Below, one piece after another: positions 45,511 to 53,667 of a DNA stretch of 64,000 nucleotides. Position 1 is the first letter of the stretch; each line of letters starts with the position of its first letter. The stretch is from Cyclobacteriaceae bacterium (GTDB lineage Bacteria; Bacteroidota; Bacteroidia; Cytophagales; Cyclobacteriaceae), in contig JAFIEV010000042.1 of assembly GCA_020832305.1 (NCBI GenBank), positions 328,607 through 392,606 on the forward strand, written 5' to 3'. The translations under genes were made by a program, and so were the position numbers. The notes under the pieces are model-generated. The model had not been told where the DNA came from and searched no databases. It worked only from the letters and a program-made list of their open reading frames with translations.

Positions 45511-45726
45511 CTACACAACATATTTATTCGTTGCCGGTATAGTAGAGTTAGTTTTGGTCGCCTTATAGATGTCAAGAGCTTCCTTTATTGGCCTTGAAGG
45601 TTTTTCAATTCCTATAGTTTTGGTTTGTGCCCAAAGAATTTTCACAATCCGATCTGCAAAAATCAGAATTATCATTCTCAGGACGCGAATACCATCTTCG
45701 CCATAGGCACTAATATCAACATTTTG
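45511..45726 (-). pseudogene. Coding-like relic or small ORF
   Basis: A 71-codon open minus-strand stretch reads QNVDISAYGEDGIRVLR, then IILIFADRIVKILWAQTKT, and ends KATKTNSTIPATNKYVV before a stop. In frame upstream are two stops separated by more protein-like sequence (MDFFED). An ATG at 45675 would give a 54-residue protein. I recognise no family; it may be the middle of a decayed gene. Confidence 0.25.
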
Positions 45727-45954
45727 TCAGTCCTCAAAAAAATCCATGTGCTTTCAATCTTTAATAAATCTCGAAAATATCATGATGATTGGAGTTTGAA
45801 AGGCAATTAACAGAACTTTAGAGAATAAGCTCCGTACCATATGTTAAAAGAAAAAAACAAGTTGTGTACCTAAGGGATGTAGCTTCACAATCCTCAGGCA
45901 TTAGAAAGCCTTTGTACTGTGATTTTTTTTAAGATTATGATTTTTTTTCAAGCC

Positions 45955-46746
45955 ATGAGAAAAGATTTTTTTTCAAGCCATTATGGAAAAATATATTATG
46001 AATTGAATGGTGCAGAATTTGCCCCAGCAATTGTTTTTATCCATGGCGTAGGTATGAATTGCCATACATTTGAGAAACAGATTGAATCTTTGCAGCCGCA
46101 TTACAGAACCTTGGTTTGGGATTTACCCGGGCATGGCCGCTCTACTTTGAAAAATTACAGCAAGCGTTTTACAGAGCTATCGGCTGAATGTCTAAATAAA
46201 CTATTGGAAGAACTGCATATTTCCCGGGCGGTTTTGGTTGGTCAGTCTCTAGGCAGTATGGTGGCCCAACACCTTCAACTCAAACATCCCGAAAAAGTAC
46301 TGGCTGCAGTACATGCGCCTGGAATTGAGTTGAGATCCCACGCAGGTGTCTGGGCCAAAAGCATTGTGCCTTTATTTATATTTCTGATTGAACTGATCCC
46401 GGAAAATGTCTTCTACAAATCCTTCGGAAAACACAGAGCTTTTAAGAAAGAAGTGCAGGAATCTTTGTCTGCCACGATGAGGGAAACCGGAAAGAAGTTT
46501 GCATTAAAAATTACAGCTGATATGTGCTATGATTTAATCTATTCTTCACCCCAACCTGAGAAAGTTCCTCTATTGATCCTTTATGGGGAAAAGGATCTGC
46601 CATTTATCAGAAATGCTTCTAAATCATGGCATGCCCGGGAAACCATGAGCCAATGTGTGGCCATACACCAGGCGAATCACATTGCCAATCAGGACAATCC
46701 GGAAGCCTTTAATCTGGCGATGCATAGGTTTTTAGATGATTTGTAG
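45955..46746 (+). CDS. Alpha/beta hydrolase
   Basis: A 263-residue hydrolase: IVFIHGVGMNCHTF (oxyanion loop), LVWDLPGHGRST, nucleophile elbow LVGQSLGSMV (Ser near residue 96), LLILYGEKDLPF (acid region) and AIHQANHIANQDNP (His). It resembles lactonase/esterase-type family members; the substrate is unknown. I chose the ATG at 45955 because MRKDFFSSHYGKIYYEL aligns with the normal family start; ATGs at 45919 and 45937 would only add a hydrophobic stretch. A palindromic repeat follows the stop. Confidence 0.85.
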   Translation: MRKDFFSSHYGKIYYELNGAEFAPAIVFIHGVGMNCHTFEKQIESLQPHYRTLVWDLPGHGRSTLKNYSKRFTELSAECLNKLLEELHISRAVLVGQSLGSMVAQHLQLKHPEKVLAAVHAPGIELRSHAGVWAKSIVPLFIFLIELIPENVFYKSFGKHRAFKKEVQESLSATMRETGKKFALKITADMCYDLIYSSPQPEKVPLLILYGEKDLPFIRNASKSWHARETMSQCVAIHQANHIANQDNPEAFNLAMHRFLDDL

Positions 46747-46754
46747 AGAATAGG

Positions 46755-46783
46755 ACCTGTCAGGTTTGTCAAACCCGACAGGT
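46755..46783. repeat. 14-bp inverted repeat (ACCTGTC-type palindrome)
   Basis: ACCTGTCAGGTTTG (46755-46768), one central base, then CAAACCCGACAGGT (46770-46783). The arms pair fully apart from one G-T wobble. Palindromes of this AACCTGTC/GACAGGTT type recur between genes in many Bacteroidota genomes, from general knowledge. It lies eight bases after a stop and could also terminate transcription in either direction. Confidence 0.65.
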
Positions 46784-46847
46784 ATTTACAAAGGCTTTGT
46801 TTAGAAAATATTTAATAACTTCAACTATCAAATCCTCCCCGGCTCCT

Positions 46848-47603
46848 ATGAAGAAAAAAAAGTTTTATCTGGCGCTGTGTCTATTTTTCCTGGGACTTCT
46901 AGGCATATTGTCTGTACTAACCATGGATATTCCTTTGCCCGAAGAGATTCAATCCACGCTGGAAAATCAATTTACGCCTTCTCAAATCAAGCTGCTATTG
47001 TTGATTAACCCCATCATTATTTTGGTGGTGGCGGTAACGGTGGGTACCCTACTCTGCCAAAAGGTAAACCTAAGCGTACCTCTCATTGAGAAATTTGTCG
47101 GTTTAAGAGATGGGCCCGTAATGGTTCGTGAAATTCTATACCATGGCATAATTTGGGGCCTGATCACTGGAATTTTACTCAGCATTGCCAGTCTATTCAG
47201 ATTTTTATCTCCTGAAGAATTCGAATTACTGAGTGCATCCCTCCAGCCAACCCTGGCTGCCAGGTTTCTATATGGTGGCATCACAGAAGAAATTCTGATG
47301 CGCTTTGGTTTGATGACACTTCTGGTCTGGTTAGCTGCCATGATTTCTAAAAGCACCAGGCCACCTGTGTATTGGACGGGAATAGTCTTAGCTGCGATTA
47401 TCTTTGCCCTAGGCCATTTTCCTGTGGTCTTCCAAATTATAGAAACCCCTGGTCCGCATTTAATAAGCTATGTACTCATCGGCAACTCCATGGGAGGGCT
47501 GGTATTTGGCTGGCTCTATTGGAAAAAAGGACTGGAAAGCGCATTCCTGGCTCATATTTTTGCCCATGTGGCAATGGTTGTTTTTGAAAAAGTATTGTTA
47601 TGA
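46848..47603 (+). CDS. CPBP-family intramembrane protease (CAAX type)
   Basis: A 251-residue membrane protein with about seven helices. The three CPBP motifs are present: EEILMRF (Glu147, Glu148, Arg152), ALGHFP and AHIFAH. Such glutamic-type intramembrane proteases process or immunise against peptides, or cleave prenylated proteins in eukaryotes; the substrate here is unknown. The ATG at 46848 gives a basic N-terminus (MKKKKFYL); an upstream TTG at 46797 is less likely. Its stop overlaps the next CPBP gene by four bases (ATGA), so the two are coupled. Confidence 0.82.
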   Translation: MKKKKFYLALCLFFLGLLGILSVLTMDIPLPEEIQSTLENQFTPSQIKLLLLINPIIILVVAVTVGTLLCQKVNLSVPLIEKFVGLRDGPVMVREILYHGIIWGLITGILLSIASLFRFLSPEEFELLSASLQPTLAARFLYGGITEEILMRFGLMTLLVWLAAMISKSTRPPVYWTGIVLAAIIFALGHFPVVFQIIETPGPHLISYVLIGNSMGGLVFGWLYWKKGLESAFLAHIFAHVAMVVFEKVLL

Positions 47604-48424
47604 AAATAGACAAGTTAAACATTAAACCCATTCCGATCCGCTTTTTTGTAGTCACATTTTTGTGGTCATGGCTGCTTTGGCTACCCTTTGTATTGGCAGG
47701 TTTGGGCATTTGGGATTGGAATGAAAACCTGCGCAGCATTTTGAGTATGCCGGCCATCATTCTGGGTGCATTTGGCCCGGCGATGGGGGCACTCTATTCC
47801 ATAAAAACGCTGCAAGGCACATCAGCCATCAAACCTTTTCTTAAATCCTTCCTCTCTATCAGGTTTGGCTAGAAAGTTTGGCTGATTATTCCAGGTGTAA
47901 TTGGACTTGCTCATTTTTTGGCCTGGTATTTACCCGAATTTTTTGGATATGAAAGATTGCCCATGCTGCTGCCTACAATTTTTGTTTTTCCGATTTACTG
48001 GATGATAATGATCTTTTTTGGCGGAGGTCAGGAAGAAATCGGATGGCGGGGATACATTATGCCCTATTTGGAATCAAAATATGGTCTTTGGCCTGGTAAT
48101 ACAATATTAGGTGTCATTTGGGCTCTGTGGCATGCTCCACTATGGTTTATTGCCGATTCTTTCCAAACTTATATGCCTTTTCCCGCTTTTCTGATCGGAT
48201 GTATTGGATTGTCTTATTTTCTATCGTGGATTGTCAAAGCCTCCAATCACAAACCCTTTTCAGCTCTTGTAGCCCACGGCGCCTTCAATGCATTCTTACC
48301 GGTTTTTCCGAGTTTGGTGATGGATACTGATGTTTTTCAATTGCATTTTTGGATACTGGAACTTCTATTTCTGCTAATAGGCGCCATTGCATTGTTATCG
48401 CTAAATAAAACCCATACATCATGA
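47600..48424 (+). pseudogene. Second CPBP-family protease gene interrupted by an in-frame TAG
   Basis: The reading frame is continuous from the ATG at 47600 to the TGA at 48424, except for one TAG at 47870-47872. Before it lie 90 residues (MKIDKLNIKPIPIRFF to LSIRFG) and after it KVWLIIPGVIGLAHFLAWYL and 160 more. Together they make a complete CPBP protein of about 273 residues with GGGQEEIGWRGYI, WALWHAPLW and HGAFNAF. The TAG sits where TGG (Trp) is expected (IRFG-W-KVW). It is a recent nonsense mutation or a sequencing error. The 4-base overlaps with both neighbours are intact. Confidence 0.8.
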
Positions 48425-48885
48425 TTGTGTATCTCAAATTCAGTCTTTTGTTTTTTGTTATTCACTTTTTTTCATACATCATTGCAGGTGTAACAGATCT
48501 TCAGCTGGCAAAGAAAATGTATAAAGGCAAAAACCGTTTGTACAAAAGTTTTTTCAGAGATATGGAAAATCAGGAAGAGTCTTTACGGGTGGCAAAACTG
48601 CTTATTCCTTCTCAGTTGGTACGGGCGATTCTCATGTCTGTTGTGCTATATCCTGTTTTGCCATTTTTGATAACCTTATCATTTTGGGCAAAATTTTTCT
48701 TTATGGGAGGCCTTATGTTTATTTATGCAGACTTCTCAAGTGCCATCCCTTTTTCTAATACGATTGAAGGTTTAGTCTATCTGAAAAAAGAGTTTGTTGA
48801 AAATCGGGTATTCTGGATCATTCAACTTGAAGCCATTCTTTATAGCATCCTATTTGGATTACTTTCTGCCTGGCTCTTATTCTAA
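48421..48885 (+). CDS. Hypothetical four-helix membrane protein
   Basis: A 154-residue protein with hydrophobic segments at about 5-25, 65-85, 88-108 and 132-153, and a charged loop KKMYKGKNRLYKSFFRDMENQEES between the first two. It starts inside the stop of the interrupted CPBP gene (ATGA), so it belongs to that operon. I recognise no family. It may be a partner or substrate of the neighbouring intramembrane proteases, but there is no direct evidence. Confidence 0.6.
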   Translation: MIVYLKFSLLFFVIHFFSYIIAGVTDLQLAKKMYKGKNRLYKSFFRDMENQEESLRVAKLLIPSQLVRAILMSVVLYPVLPFLITLSFWAKFFFMGGLMFIYADFSSAIPFSNTIEGLVYLKKEFVENRVFWIIQLEAILYSILFGLLSAWLLF

Positions 48886-48979
48886 TCAAAACATTGAGAT
48901 GCGAAAAATCATCGATCTTGACCTACATCATGTTTTTTGTGTTGCCCCCTTCATAATTTTGGAGCATAAACCTTAAAAA

Positions 48980-49747
48980 ATGAAAAGATACCTCATTTTG
49001 CTTTCCTTGATACTTATGCAGTCCTGGGTTCTGGCACAAGGGAAACAAAGGACGCTTTTTTTAAATACCGGACCACAAAATGCCTGGGAGCGCGATTTTG
49101 CTTACTCACCATTGGTATATAAGGGCTGTGCAATGGGTTTTACCCTTGGGTATAGCAGCATTGGCGAAAAGAAAACCGATGAAGTATATCTTCATTACAG
49201 CAGCTTGCCCATGCAAAATGCATTTGAAGCTGAAATGACCGGTACCCTTGCCAGTGTAATCACTTACACTTTTTATAAAGCCGCCTGGTTACCTGAAAAA
49301 ATAACCATAGGATGGTCAAATAATAATGCCTTAAGCCTTCGCAACTACCAGGATGCACAGAATTTCAATCCAAGATTTGATTTCCATACCTCCTTCGGGC
49401 CTGCAGCACGTTATCAAACCTCATTCGGCAAAGACAATCAGTGGAGGTTTTCTTCCCAGGCTCACTGGCAGGTGATTGGGTTTCTGTTATCTGCTTCCTA
49501 TGTGACCAGTCCGCCAGATCCCTTCCTGCATGAGCAATCGACTTTCAATGCTTTTTGGCAATCCATTCGATTTTTCCAGCCATTTCAGCAGCATGATTTA
49601 GGTATGTTGAACCAGTTATTTTACCGGCTGTCCAACGGAAATGAGATCGGTATCGGCTATCGGTTTCACTATACTTCTCTGGAAAATGCACATCGTGCAC
49701 AACATTCAGGAGGTCATTATTTCTTCCAATTAAATTTTCAGCTATGA
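48980..49747 (+). CDS. Exported protein, probable outer-membrane beta-barrel
   Basis: A 255-residue protein with a signal peptide ending SWVLAQ (about 19). The mature part alternates polar and aromatic residues (TLGYSSIGEKKTDEVYLHYS, RFSSQAHWQVIGFLLSASYV) and ends in FFQLNFQL, a typical outer-membrane barrel terminus. I do not recognise the family. The stop overlaps the S41 peptidase start by four bases, so the two are coupled. Confidence 0.6.
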   Translation: MKRYLILLSLILMQSWVLAQGKQRTLFLNTGPQNAWERDFAYSPLVYKGCAMGFTLGYSSIGEKKTDEVYLHYSSLPMQNAFEAEMTGTLASVITYTFYKAAWLPEKITIGWSNNNALSLRNYQDAQNFNPRFDFHTSFGPAARYQTSFGKDNQWRFSSQAHWQVIGFLLSASYVTSPPDPFLHEQSTFNAFWQSIRFFQPFQQHDLGMLNQLFYRLSNGNEIGIGYRFHYTSLENAHRAQHSGGHYFFQLNFQL

Positions 49748-50754
49748 GGCAGGCATTTTCTTTTACCAGGATTTTTCTTTTCAACATCGCAGTATTGGCA
49801 ATGAGTTGTGAGGAAATTATTGAACCCAAAGCGCCAGATGCCAATCCCATCGCTGTCTTTGATCATTTATGGAATGATATTCACAACCGCTATAGCTTTT
49901 TCGAGGAAAAACAGATTGACTGGGAGGCCAAAAAGCAAAAGTACCGTCCTTTGATCCATGACGAGATGGATCCTTTTGGGCTCTTTGATGTTTTGGGAGA
50001 CTTGCTGGCAGAGCTTGAAGACGGACATGTAAATCTGTTGAGCACCTTTAACCGCTCACGCAATTGGAATTGGTTTGAAGATTTTGCATTGTATTACGAC
50101 GAACAGCTCATTTATGATAAATACCTCAAAACAGATTACAGGATCATAGGGCCCTTGCATGCCCAAACGGTAGAGAATATGCTATATGTGAACTACCGCA
50201 GTTTTGAGCGAACACTCAGCGATAGGCATATGGATGAAATCATACGTCTGATGCAGTTCCACGATGGCTTGATTATCGATGTGCGAAGCAACGGGGGTGG
50301 CAACCTGCAAAATGCCCTCAATATAGCTTCCAGGTTTACTGAAGAGGAGGTGGTTTATGCCAGCCAGCGTTTTAAAACCGGTCCTGGCAGATCAGATTTT
50401 ACCCCCTGGACACCCATGCGAATCACCCCACATTCGGGACAAAAATATCTGGGCAAGGTAGCCATACTCACCAACCGGAGGTCTTACAGTACTACAACTT
50501 TTTTTGCGCAAATGATAAGAGCCTTACCCCAGGCCCGGTTGTTTGGGGATCGAACCGGAGGCGGAGGGGGAATACCTGTTTTCGCAGAATTGCCCAATGG
50601 ATGGACCTACCGTTTTTCTGGCAGCCAGACGGTTGATCTGGATAATCAGCATATAGAATTTGGTGTACTGCCAGATCAACTGCTTACACACCCTATGGAT
50701 TTGATCGAAGGAAAGGACCATTTCATCGAGGCGGCGGTTGACTGGCTCAGATGA
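49744..50754 (+). CDS. S41-family peptidase lipoprotein
   Basis: A 336-residue lipoprotein (lipobox LAMSC, Cys about 22). An N-terminal helical segment is followed by a tail-specific protease core: ELEDGHVNLLS, GLIIDVRSNGGGNLQNAL, and VAILTNRRSYSTTTFFAQM with the likely nucleophilic Ser, then GDRTGGGGGIP. No PDZ domain is clear. The group acts in the periplasm on peptide C-termini or small substrates. It is coupled to the upstream barrel gene and converges on the phosphoesterase gene 24 bases away. Confidence 0.82.
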   Translation: MRQAFSFTRIFLFNIAVLAMSCEEIIEPKAPDANPIAVFDHLWNDIHNRYSFFEEKQIDWEAKKQKYRPLIHDEMDPFGLFDVLGDLLAELEDGHVNLLSTFNRSRNWNWFEDFALYYDEQLIYDKYLKTDYRIIGPLHAQTVENMLYVNYRSFERTLSDRHMDEIIRLMQFHDGLIIDVRSNGGGNLQNALNIASRFTEEEVVYASQRFKTGPGRSDFTPWTPMRITPHSGQKYLGKVAILTNRRSYSTTTFFAQMIRALPQARLFGDRTGGGGGIPVFAELPNGWTYRFSGSQTVDLDNQHIEFGVLPDQLLTHPMDLIEGKDHFIEAAVDWLR

Positions 50755-50777
50755 GACTTGAAATCAAGCAGACCAAA

Positions 50778-51908
50778 TCACCCAAAAAACATATGTTTAA
50801 TCTCAATCAGTGGCAGTTCTTCCAGAATCTCTCTTACGGCTCTACCATTGACTTCCTTCCAAATTACCAAACGTGCATTGCCATCAGATATTTCGATACC
50901 CGTAATACTGTTATCACTATAGCAGCAACATCCGGTGTTGAAGTAGGTGGGCTTATATTTGGAATTGGGTCTGGCACTCCCATCACATTGACTGGGGTGC
51001 CTTTTGATTTTTTCTACCAGATCATTCACTTTTAAAGCATCTCCTTCCTTCTTTGCCTCCTCCAATTTTTCCCTCAGGCGATGAATATGTCTATAGGAAT
51101 GGAAAATAGGCTGATGGGTATGCCCGGTAATCAGGATCAGGTTTTGCTGTGCCTGACTCCATTCATACATGAGGCGGTTATGAAGGGTTTTCTCCCCTTG
51201 TACATTGGCCGGTGTATTAATGTTGATATCAAGAAAGGCTTGTAATGGCGCCCAAATGTAGCTCACAAACCAAATAGAAAATTGATTGCCATCAGACCTT
51301 CTGTCACCCTGGTGGCCATGAGTGCAAAATACATCGATGTGCTTATCATCATCGTATTTGATCCTGATCACAATTCCTCCATAAATGTTAACGGTTTTAT
51401 CATAAACTTCCCGAAGAAACATATTTGCAAAAGGATCAATTTTCCAGAACAGGTCATGGTTGCCATAGATTTTGTAAAAGGCATTGCGTTCTACAAATTT
51501 TTTCTCCGCATCAAAGGTGGCTTTGTTATGCTTGATGATCGAAAAAATATTGAACTTCCAGAATTCCTCCGAATCGCCAAGGTTGATATAATTGGCCTTT
51601 CTTGCATCATAATACTCCAGTGCTGCCAGGTAATTTTTTTCTGAGAAGCGGAATTCATCACTTCTGCCTCGGTTGCCTTTATGGTGATCGGAAAAGATAA
51701 TGGTAGACCCGTTTTTCAAATCCAGGTCGTACATAGCCCCGTGCTTTGGTTTCTTATTGTTTACAATATCCTGATAGACTTCAGTAAGCCGTTCAAAAAT
51801 AAAATCCCTGTCTGGGGAAGCCGATATTCTTTTGGACAACCACAAAACTGGTCTTCGCAAAAGAAAGACTAAAGGAAGCTTAAGCATTGCAAAAAATCCA
51901 TGGAGCAT
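50778..51908 (-). CDS. Calcineurin-like metallophosphoesterase
   Basis: A 376-residue protein. An N-terminal hydrophobic/basic segment (LPLVFLLRRPVLWLSKRI) may attach it to the membrane. The metal-binding motifs are complete and in order: FSDHHKG, LGDSEE, GNHDLF, THGHQ and TGHTH. The loop before the last motif is longer than usual, and FNTGCCCYSDN near the end is cysteine-rich. Its substrate is unknown; the UDP-diacylglucosamine hydrolase-like group is one possibility. The ATG at 51908 gives MLHGFF; an ATG at 51935 adds nine residues. Confidence 0.85.
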   Translation of the reverse strand: MLHGFFAMLKLPLVFLLRRPVLWLSKRISASPDRDFIFERLTEVYQDIVNNKKPKHGAMYDLDLKNGSTIIFSDHHKGNRGRSDEFRFSEKNYLAALEYYDARKANYINLGDSEEFWKFNIFSIIKHNKATFDAEKKFVERNAFYKIYGNHDLFWKIDPFANMFLREVYDKTVNIYGGIVIRIKYDDDKHIDVFCTHGHQGDRRSDGNQFSIWFVSYIWAPLQAFLDININTPANVQGEKTLHNRLMYEWSQAQQNLILITGHTHQPIFHSYRHIHRLREKLEEAKKEGDALKVNDLVEKIKRHPSQCDGSARPNSKYKPTYFNTGCCCYSDNSITGIEISDGNARLVIWKEVNGRAVREILEELPLIEIKHMFFG

Positions 51909-52055
51909 GGTATTTGGTTTTTTAATGATCTGCAATGAAGGTATTTAATTATTTTTTTCAAAGACATTATTGATAAGACTGCCTTATTCTCAATTTTTTT
52001 CTACGCAATAAACAACTTTTTATTTGCCATATCGTTTATCATAATGAAATTAATA

Positions 52056-52074
52056 TGATATTGAAATGATATCA
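52056..52074. promoter_or_regulatory. Inverted repeat TGATAT-N7-ATATCA upstream of the SPFH gene
   Basis: Perfect six-base arms around a seven-base spacer in the divergent intergenic region between the phosphoesterase and SPFH genes, about 118 bases before the SPFH start. The following operon encodes two ribbon-helix-helix-like proteins, so a self-regulatory site is conceivable. In AT-rich DNA it may be chance. Confidence 0.25.
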
Positions 52075-52191
52075 GTTACAAAGACAAACTTTTACTGCAT
52101 TATGGGAAAGGACTAGATGCATTATGCAAATAATACACTGGACAAACAAAAGCCGATGTTTTACAAACCCTACAGATAAACTTTATATCAA

Positions 52192-53046
52192 ATGAAAGCC
52201 GAAAAAAAATTTAATGCAACCTCGGGGTATCTGATGCTTACCCTGATACTGGCTATTTTTGCCGTTTCTCTACTGCTCTTTATCGTTAAGATGATTTTAT
52301 TTGCCTCATTAGCCACTTTGCTTTGGATCTTTCTAAGCATAGGTTTTGTGATTGTAAATCCCAATGAATCTTGTGTACTGGTTTTGTTTGGGGCTTACAA
52401 AGGCACAATTCGCGAAAATGGATTCTTTTTTGTAAACCCATTTTTTTACAAGAAGAAGATTTCATTGCGGGCCCGTAATTTTTACAATGACCCTATTAAA
52501 GTAAATGATAAGGTAGGTAATCCTGTAATGATCGGACTGGTATTGGTCTGGCGTGTAGAGGAAACCTTCAGGGCAGCCTTTGAAGTGGATGCATATGAAA
52601 ACTTTGTTATGGTACAGTCGGAGGCAGCCCTTCGAAAGCTTGCCGGCTTGTATGCATATGATAATTTTGAAGACGAACATCAGGAGATTACCTTACGTTC
52701 CGGAGGAGATGAAGTAAATGCAGAACTGGAAAAGGAACTGGCTGAGAGACTTGAGATTGCTGGAATACGCGTAATAGAAGCACGAATTAATCACCTGGCC
52801 TATGCACAGGAAATCGCAGGTGCCATGTTGAGAAGGCAGCAAGCCACAGCCGTGATTGCCGCCCGTGAAAAAATAGTAGAAGGCGCAGTAGGCATGGTTG
52901 AAATGGCCCTGAACCGAATCAGCGAAAAGGGGATCGTTGACCTCGATGAAGAAAAGAAAGCAGCCATGATCAGCAATCTAATGGTGGTATTGTGTAGTGA
53001 AGAATCGGCACATCCAATTGTAAATGCCGGCACCTTGCATCATTGA
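52192..53046 (+). CDS. SPFH/Band-7 membrane protein
   Basis: A 284-residue protein. Two N-terminal hydrophobic segments (about 13-55) are followed by an SPFH domain: IVNPNESCVLVLFGAYKGTIRENGFFFVNPFF, SLRARNFYNDPIKVNDKVGNPVMIGLVLVWRVEE, and the coiled-coil helix region LEIAGIRVIEARINHLAYAQEIAGAMLRRQQATAVIAAREKIVEGAVGM. It resembles slipin/prohibitin-type scaffold proteins that organise membrane patches. The last residues overlap nothing; a ribbon-helix-helix gene starts 16 bases later. The arrangement SPFH plus small DNA-binding-like proteins recurs in this operon. Confidence 0.88.
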   Translation: MKAEKKFNATSGYLMLTLILAIFAVSLLLFIVKMILFASLATLLWIFLSIGFVIVNPNESCVLVLFGAYKGTIRENGFFFVNPFFYKKKISLRARNFYNDPIKVNDKVGNPVMIGLVLVWRVEETFRAAFEVDAYENFVMVQSEAALRKLAGLYAYDNFEDEHQEITLRSGGDEVNAELEKELAERLEIAGIRVIEARINHLAYAQEIAGAMLRRQQATAVIAAREKIVEGAVGMVEMALNRISEKGIVDLDEEKKAAMISNLMVVLCSEESAHPIVNAGTLHH

Positions 53047-53062
53047 TGATTGGTTTGCGCTT

Positions 53063-53272
53063 ATGGCCAAAAAAAACAAAGAATTGGTCTGGCTAAAACT
53101 TGATGCCATGAAAATTGAAAAGTTGCAGGCTCTGGCGTTGAGCAGGAAGCGAACCTTGAATGGTTATATCCTTGAGCTTATAGATCAGGCCATACAGGAA
53201 AGAAAGATTATTAACAAAGGCAATAACATAATAAATAATTCTGGTCATGATAGTCGATTCAAAATTCAATAA
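53063..53272 (+). CDS. Ribbon-helix-helix (Arc-like) small protein
   Basis: A 69-residue protein starting MAKKNKELVWLKLDAMKIEKLQALALSRKRTLNGYILELIDQAIQ. A short basic beta strand followed by two helices with the turn SRKRTLNGYI is the pattern of Arc/MetJ-type DNA-binding proteins. The C-terminus is polar and probably disordered. I chose the ATG at 53063; a start at 53024 would add an unlikely N-terminus. It overlaps the zinc-ribbon gene by 26 bases. It may regulate the operon or act with the SPFH protein. Confidence 0.6.
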   Translation: MAKKNKELVWLKLDAMKIEKLQALALSRKRTLNGYILELIDQAIQERKIINKGNNIINNSGHDSRFKIQ

Positions 53273-53468
53273 GTACAACTGCCCTAAATGCGGACACAAT
53301 AGATACAAGCTTGCTGAAGCAAGAATGGTAGGTGGTATCTGGTCAAAAATTTTTAATGTGCAAACCCGAAAATTTACCACCATCACATGTGAGCGATGCA
53401 CCTATACAGAGTTCTACGAAAGCCCTACCCGAAAACTAAGTAACATTATTGATTTTCTGGCAGGCTAA
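53247..53468 (+). CDS. Zinc-ribbon protein
   Basis: A 73-residue protein with CPKCG (about 12-16) and CERC (about 49-52), spaced for one zinc ribbon, in the form seen in COG3478-type predicted nucleic-acid-binding proteins (TITCERCTYTEFY). There is no signal peptide. Coupled to the upstream gene by overlap. Confidence 0.8.
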   Translation: MIVDSKFNKYNCPKCGHNRYKLAEARMVGGIWSKIFNVQTRKFTTITCERCTYTEFYESPTRKLSNIIDFLAG

Positions 53469-53496
53469 GCTATCTGTTAAATAAAAATACTTACCC

Positions 53497-53667
53497 ATGC
53501 CAAAGAAGAAACCTTTTGTACTTAGAATTGATCCCGATAAGCTGGAGGCTATCGAAAAATGGGCTGCAGATGAATTTCGAAGTACAAATGGACAAATAGA
53601 ATGGATCATCGACAGGGCATTAAAAGAATCGGGGCGAATACCTAAAAAGAAAAATGAAAATGGATGA
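53497..53667 (+). CDS. Second ribbon-helix-helix (Arc-like) small protein
   Basis: A 56-residue protein: MPKKKPFVLRIDPDKLEAIEK, then WAADEFRSTNGQIEWIIDRALKE and a basic tail. The strand KPFVLRID followed by two helices with the turn RSTNGQIEWI is a textbook Arc-family pattern, the same architecture as the gene at 53063. It overlaps the phosphoesterase start by 14 bases (ATG 53654) or 8 (ATG 53660). It is easily missed because of its length. Confidence 0.65.
   Translation: MPKKKPFVLRIDPDKLEAIEKWAADEFRSTNGQIEWIIDRALKESGRIPKKKNENG

Larger units (their letters stand above)
45247..45954. other. Gene-free stretch with protein-coding relics
   Basis: No intact gene lies between the secreted glycosidase and the next hydrolase. 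On the minus strand two coding-like remnants are visible: a histidine-kinase end at 45307-45440 and a 71-codon open stretch at 45514-45726. Stops and a frameshift show both are decayed. This is another eroded accessory segment next to a large polysaccharide gene pair. Confidence 0.5.

Noticed and set aside
48899-48976. 25-codon frame between the four-helix protein and the barrel gene
   Set aside because: Too short to support without conservation, and the sequence has no clear membrane or domain pattern.
50751-51035. 94-residue frame starting inside the S41 stop
   Set aside because: It lies antisense to the phosphoesterase gene, whose five metal motifs are clear on the minus strand.
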